A stretch of DNA of 64,000 bases from Bordetella parapertussis (GTDB lineage Bacteria > Pseudomonadota > Gammaproteobacteria > Burkholderiales > Burkholderiaceae_D), in the NCBI GenBank assembly GCA_945866125.1, contig CAMBFZ010000002.1, positions 62,001-126,000 of the forward strand. The letters are read 5' to 3'. The stretch's first letter is position 1; the number at the start of each line of letters is the position of its first letter. The notes under the pieces were generated by a model that saw only the letters and a list, made by a program, of their open reading frames with translations, did not search any database and had not been told where the DNA came from. Below, piece by piece: positions 60,628 through 64,000 of this stretch. The position numbers and the translations under genes were made by a program.

Positions 60628-61524
60628 TTAAGGCAGCAGAACCGAGAGTTCCGAGGCTGCGTTTAACAAAGCTGGCAGGAAGGTTTTTTCAAGTTGAAAG
60701 CGGGTGACGCGCGTGGACTGCGCGCCGACATTCAGCGCCGCGACGGTGGTGCCAGAGGCGCCGCGCACCGGCACGGCAATGGAGCACAGTCCGATCTCCA
60801 GCTCTTCTTCGACCACTGCATAGCCGCTCTGACGCACATCAATCAGAATGGCGCGCAAACCGCTCTCGGAGATGATGGTGCGGTCAGTAAAGGCCCGCAG
60901 CGTGGCCTTTTCAAAATACGCATCAAGCTCTGCGTCCGACATCGCGGCGAGCATCACCCGGCCGAGCGAGGTGCAGTAGGCTGGCAGGCGGCTGCCGGCA
61001 TTCAGTGCCACCGACATCACCCTGGATGTCGCCGAACGCGAAATGTACAGCACTTCAAGTTCATCCAGCACAGCCAGCGAGCAAGACTCATTGAGCGTGC
61101 GACTGACATGATTGAGGCAAGGTTGGGCCGAAATGGTTAGGGGCGTCGACGACAGGTAGGAATAGCCGAGCGTCAGAATTTTTGGTTTGAGATAAAAATT
61201 ATTTGCTTCTGAATCCGCATAGCCAAGTTGTTTCAGTGTGTAGAGACATCGTCTGACGGCAGCCCGTGGAATGCCGGTCTTGTGGCTGATCTGGGCAATC
61301 GTCATCGCCCGGCGCTGATCGCTGAAGGCTTTCACCACCGCCAGCCCGCGTGCCAGCGAAGTCATAAAGCTTGGATCGGTTAAGGCATCGATTTCTTCGG
61401 CAATCGTCAGCGGTCGCGCCAACGCAGCACTGTCCGGCGTGTCCTCTGCCGAAAATTGTTCAGGTGCTGGCCGGTCGGTGTCAGTCAGGGCGGCTAAAGG
61501 GGACGAGATGTTTTGCATGGTCAT
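60628..61524 (-). CDS. pcaR: IclR-family regulator of the pca genes (PcaR/PcaU type)
   Basis: The 298-residue protein has an N-terminal winged helix (FMTSLARGLAVVKAFSDQRR, then MTIAQISHKTGIPRAAVRRC and LYTLKQLGYA) and an IclR effector domain (AGSRLPAYCTSLGRVMLAAM, GYAVVEEELEIGLCSIAVPV). The combination is typical of PcaR/PcaU, which responds to beta-ketoadipate or protocatechuate. It is divergent from pcaI and three palindromes lie between them. A second ATG occurs two codons downstream. Confidence 0.9.
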   Translation of the reverse strand: MTMQNISSPLAALTDTDRPAPEQFSAEDTPDSAALARPLTIAEEIDALTDPSFMTSLARGLAVVKAFSDQRRAMTIAQISHKTGIPRAAVRRCLYTLKQLGYADSEANNFYLKPKILTLGYSYLSSTPLTISAQPCLNHVSRTLNESCSLAVLDELEVLYISRSATSRVMSVALNAGSRLPAYCTSLGRVMLAAMSDAELDAYFEKATLRAFTDRTIISESGLRAILIDVRQSGYAVVEEELEIGLCSIAVPVRGASGTTVAALNVGAQSTRVTRFQLEKTFLPALLNAASELSVLLP

Positions 61525-61615
61525 GTCGCTCAGGTGAGGGGTCGATCGAACAAGCTGGTGGACTGCCGGCTTGCCTCAAATAAAGGGCTCGCGTGACAGA
61601 GGAGTGTTAACGTAG

Positions 61616-61630
61616 CGGAACCTCGTTCCG
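61616..61630. promoter_or_regulatory. Palindrome near pcaR
   Basis: CGGAAC-CTC-GTTCCG is a 15-bp perfect inverted repeat about 92 bp upstream of the pcaR start. It resembles IclR-type operators and could mediate autoregulation; the following TTTT makes a weak terminator an alternative. Confidence 0.45.
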
Positions 61631-61794
61631 TTTTGGCAATTCTTGCGCTGGCATTCGGCATCCCGGTCCGGTCTGTTTCCCGGAACGCCTTTCGTGTCGC
61701 TTAATGGAGACATCCAGCAGAGACGCCGGGCAACATTGGCCGAAGACACAACACGACAAGCTACAACATGGACCAACCAGCTCTGAACCTCAAA

Positions 61795-61811
61795 TGTTCG
61801 ACGACCGAACA
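61795..61811. promoter_or_regulatory. Candidate PcaR operator 1
   Basis: TGTTCG-ACGAC-CGAACA is a perfect inverted repeat with a 5-bp centre, close in form to the GTTCGA-type sites bound by PcaR in Pseudomonas as I remember them. Confidence 0.55.
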
Positions 61812-61894
61812 CAATTTGCGCCCCCTGTCTTGGCAGTGCGTCTTTCCGCCGATACACTCCATGGCTGTTCTATTAGCAGCTTATTGTGCGTTTA

Positions 61895-61910
61895 TCGAAC
61901 ATTTGTTCGA
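61895..61910. promoter_or_regulatory. Candidate PcaR operator 2
   Basis: TCGAACA-TT-TGTTCGA is a 16-bp inverted repeat 54 bp before the pcaI start. Its half-site is the same as in operator 1 but inverted, and the centres are 100 bp apart. Confidence 0.55.
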
Positions 61911-61963
61911 AATGAACTTTACGGTAGCCCGTCTTTGTTTGCAAGCTTTCAAGAGGCAAAATT

Positions 61964-62638
61964 GTGGTCGATAAAATCTGTGATTCTCTCGCTGAGGCCT
62001 TAGCGGGCATTCACGACGGGGCAACCGTCATGATTGGTGGCTTTGGCAATGCCGGTTTGCCGGCCGAATTGATTGATGCCCTGATTGCCCAAGGCGCAAC
62101 CGGACTGACCATCGTGAACAACAACGCCGGCAATGGCGACATTGGCTTGGCCGCTCTGATGGCGGCGGGTCGGGTGCGCAAGCTGATCTGCTCATTTCCG
62201 CGCCAGATTGATTCGCATGTTTTTGACGGGCTCTACCGCGCCGGCAAAATCGAGCTTGAGCTGACTCCGCAGGGCAATCTGGCCGAACGCATTCGCGCCG
62301 CTGGCGCCGGCATCGGTGGATTCTTTACCCGCACGGGCTACGGAACCTTGCTCGCCGCAGGCAAAGAAACGCGCGAGATCAATGGTCAGCACTATGTGCT
62401 GGAGTCGCCGATTCACGCCGATTTTGCCTTGATCAAGGCGCACAAGGGCGACCGCTGGGGCAACCTCGTTTATCGAAAAGCCGCGCGCAATTTTGGTCCC
62501 ATCATGGCGATGGCGGCAAACTGTACGATTGCGCAAGTGAGCCAAGTCGTACCGCTGGGCGAGCTTGATCCGGAAGTGATCGTGACCCCCGGTATTTTTG
62601 TTCAGCGTGTGGTGCAGATTGCAAAGGCCAGCCAATGA
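61964..62638 (+). CDS. pcaI: 3-oxoadipate CoA-transferase subunit A
   Basis: The 224-residue subunit, with PcaJ, transfers CoA from succinyl-CoA to beta-ketoadipate. The CoA-transferase signature DGATVMIGGFGNAGLPAELI is near the N-terminus and NNNAGNGDIGLAALM follows. It starts at GTG after AGAGG. The stop overlaps the pcaJ ATG (ATGA). A PcaR-type palindrome lies 54 bp upstream. Confidence 0.95.
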   Translation: MVDKICDSLAEALAGIHDGATVMIGGFGNAGLPAELIDALIAQGATGLTIVNNNAGNGDIGLAALMAAGRVRKLICSFPRQIDSHVFDGLYRAGKIELELTPQGNLAERIRAAGAGIGGFFTRTGYGTLLAAGKETREINGQHYVLESPIHADFALIKAHKGDRWGNLVYRKAARNFGPIMAMAANCTIAQVSQVVPLGELDPEVIVTPGIFVQRVVQIAKASQ

Positions 62639-63273
62639 AACGTTTTACCCGTGATGAAATCGCCCAGCGTGTTGCGCGTGATATCCCCGAAGGTGCCTAT
62701 GTCAACCTCGGCATCGGCTTACCGACTTTGGTCGCCAACCATCTTGATCCGGCGCGCGATATTTTTCTGCATAGCGAGAATGGCTTGCTCGGGATGGGTC
62801 CGGCGCCGGCTCCCGGTGAGGAAGACGAAGACCTTATTAACGCTGGCAAGCAGCCGGTCACTTTGCTGACCGGCGGCGCCTATTTTCATCATGGCGATTC
62901 GTTTGCGATGATGCGCGGCGGGCACCTGGATATTTGTGTCCTCGGCGCTTTTCAGGTGGCGCAAAACGGTGACCTGGCCAACTGGCACACCGGCGCGCCG
63001 GACGCCATCCCTGCAGTGGGTGGCGCGATGGATCTGGCCGTTGGCGCCCGCAGCGTTTTCGTGATGATGGAACACCAGACCAAGACCGGCGAGAGCAAAA
63101 TTGTCGAGCAATGCACCTACCCGCTCACAGGCATCGGCTGCGTCAGCCGCATTTATACTGATCTGGCTGTGATCGATGTGACGCCGCAAGGTTTGCGGGT
63201 GCGCGAGATGGCCGAGGGTCTTTCGCTAGATGCGCTGCAAACTCTCACCGGTGTAGCGCTGCTGCCTATTTAA
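62635..63273 (+). CDS. pcaJ: 3-oxoadipate CoA-transferase subunit B
   Basis: The 212-residue subunit carries the catalytic glutamate in FLHSENGLLGMGP, with VNLGIGLPTLVANHLDP before it and GAMDLAVGARSVFVMMEHQT after. Together with pcaI it forms the CoA-transferase. Overlapping start and stop codons show translational coupling. pcaF follows after 24 nt. Confidence 0.95.
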   Translation: MKRFTRDEIAQRVARDIPEGAYVNLGIGLPTLVANHLDPARDIFLHSENGLLGMGPAPAPGEEDEDLINAGKQPVTLLTGGAYFHHGDSFAMMRGGHLDICVLGAFQVAQNGDLANWHTGAPDAIPAVGGAMDLAVGARSVFVMMEHQTKTGESKIVEQCTYPLTGIGCVSRIYTDLAVIDVTPQGLRVREMAEGLSLDALQTLTGVALLPI

Positions 63274-63297
63274 TTATTTTTTCAACGAGACCTGATT

Positions 63298-64000
63298 ATG
63301 AATGACGCTTTTATTTGCGATGCAATCCGCACGCCCATCGGCCGTTTTGGCGGTGCCCTAAAAACGATGCGCGCCGATGATCTCGGTGCGATTCCGTTGC
63401 GCGCACTCATGGAGCGCAATGCCGGTGTGGATTGGTCGGCTGTATCTGAAGTTATTTATGGTTGCGCCAATCAGGCCGGCGAAGACAACCGCAATGTCGC
63501 GCGCATGGCCTTGCTGCTAGCAGGCTTGCCGCAAGAAGTCGGGGGTGGCACCGTCAACCGTCTATGTGGCTCTGGCATGGACGCGGTGGGCACCGTGGCC
63601 CGCGCCATCAAAGCCGGTGAGGCTGGGCTCATGATTGCGGGTGGGGTCGAGTCCATGACCCGGGCGCCATTCGTCATGGGCAAGGCGGATAGTGCGTTCT
63701 CACGCAATGCGCAATTGTTCGACACCACGATAGGCTGGCGTTTTATTAACCCGCTGATGAAAGCACAATACGGGGTCGATGCCATGCCCGAGACCGCCGA
63801 GAACGTCGCCGCGGATTATCAGATCAGCCGTGCTGATCAGGATTTGTTTGCCGTGGCGAGCCAAAACAAGGCCGCCGCTGCGCAAGCCGCCGGCATCCTC
63901 GCGCAAGAGATTGTGCCCGTCGTGATCCCGCAAAAAAAAGGCGATGCGGTCACGGTGTCAGACGATGAACATCCACGCGCCACCAGCGTGGAAGCGCTGG
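63298..64000 (+). CDS. pcaF: 3-oxoadipyl-CoA thiolase, N-terminal part (truncated by window edge)
   Basis: The visible 234 residues belong to the thiolase family (MNDAFICDAIRTPIGRFGGA; GGGTVNRLCGSGMDAVGTVA with the acylated Cys90; GGVESMTRAPFVMGKADSAF). In the pca context this is PcaF, which splits beta-ketoadipyl-CoA into succinyl-CoA and acetyl-CoA. About 165 residues with the C-terminal catalytic Cys and His lie beyond the window. Confidence 0.93.
   Translation, partial: MNDAFICDAIRTPIGRFGGALKTMRADDLGAIPLRALMERNAGVDWSAVSEVIYGCANQAGEDNRNVARMALLLAGLPQEVGGGTVNRLCGSGMDAVGTVARAIKAGEAGLMIAGGVESMTRAPFVMGKADSAFSRNAQLFDTTIGWRFINPLMKAQYGVDAMPETAENVAADYQISRADQDLFAVASQNKAAAAQAAGILAQEIVPVVIPQKKGDAVTVSDDEHPRATSVEAL

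Larger units (their letters stand above)
61525..61963. other. pcaR-pcaI control region (439 bp without a gene)
   Basis: This stretch contains no convincing coding frame. It carries three inverted repeats listed separately (61616-61630, 61795-61811, 61895-61910) that look like operators for the adjacent IclR-type regulator. Confidence 0.6.

Noticed and set aside
1..64000. CRISPR array, prophage, insertion sequence or integrative element
   Set aside because: No array of regularly spaced repeats, no transposase or integrase and no tRNA-associated direct repeats were seen.

Overview
The window looks like a chromosome segment of a betaproteobacterium, order Burkholderiales and most like the Oxalobacteraceae (Herminiimonas-type). 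The evidence is protein similarity by eye, moderate GC content, the cbb3 oxidase gene order, and the joint presence of CoaBC, PhhB, PpnP, YajQ and a pca/pob ring-cleavage cluster. No rRNA, tRNA, CRISPR array, phage or insertion sequence was recognised. Almost everything is vertically inherited core genome; the only obvious accessory genes are two small toxin-antitoxin pairs.

Layout. 1-6.9 kb: start of murJ, then rpsT, a DUF192 protein, rluE, icd, a cold-shock gene and clpS-clpA. 6.9-15.0 kb (minus strand): an envelope lipoprotein with a decayed M48 protease motif, dut, coaBC, lspA, ileS, ribF, rsmE. 15.1-18.3 kb: tkt and gap. 18.3-23 kb (minus): a three-lipoprotein operon (CsgG-like, DUF4810, DUF799) and glnE. 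23-31 kb: the giant yhdP, a nitrilase-family gene, tldD and aroG. 31-35 kb: an XRE/AbiEii toxin-antitoxin pair, yajQ, murB, a RelE/HigA-type pair and ppnP. 35-42.5 kb: argG, argF, rsgA, phhB, an STE24-like protease, orn, a UPF0149 gene and srkA.

42.5-58 kb is a low-oxygen respiration block: two universal stress proteins, a CoA-ligase/GNAT fusion, hemN, a DsbD-like membrane protein, ccoI, ccoS, ccoNOQP, ccoG, fixH, a small membrane protein and fnr. Four FNR-type boxes (TTGAY-N4-RTCAA) lie in it, in front of uspA, between the second usp gene and the ligase/GNAT gene, and in front of hemN and ccoN. In three of them a -10 hexamer sits at the distance expected for activation from -41.5, so the terminal regulator gene probably controls the block next to it. 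58.3-64 kb is aromatic catabolism: pobA/pobR (4-hydroxybenzoate to protocatechuate), an IclR-type pca regulator, pcaI, pcaJ and the start of pcaF.

The most interesting signals are in leaders. Upstream of aroG (DAHP synthase) there is a 23-codon open frame with six Phe/Tyr codons packed into nine codons, followed by an intrinsic terminator whose 5' arm can pair instead with a segment inside the peptide frame: the architecture of a Phe/Tyr transcription attenuator. Upstream of argF an intrinsic terminator runs right up to the start codon, downstream of the only visible promoter, and a segment at the end of rsgA is perfectly complementary to its 5' arm. murJ and murB both have TATAAT 8-9 nt before their ATG and no Shine-Dalgarno, suggesting leaderless mRNAs. 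All of this was read by eye; no alignment, folding or database search was run.
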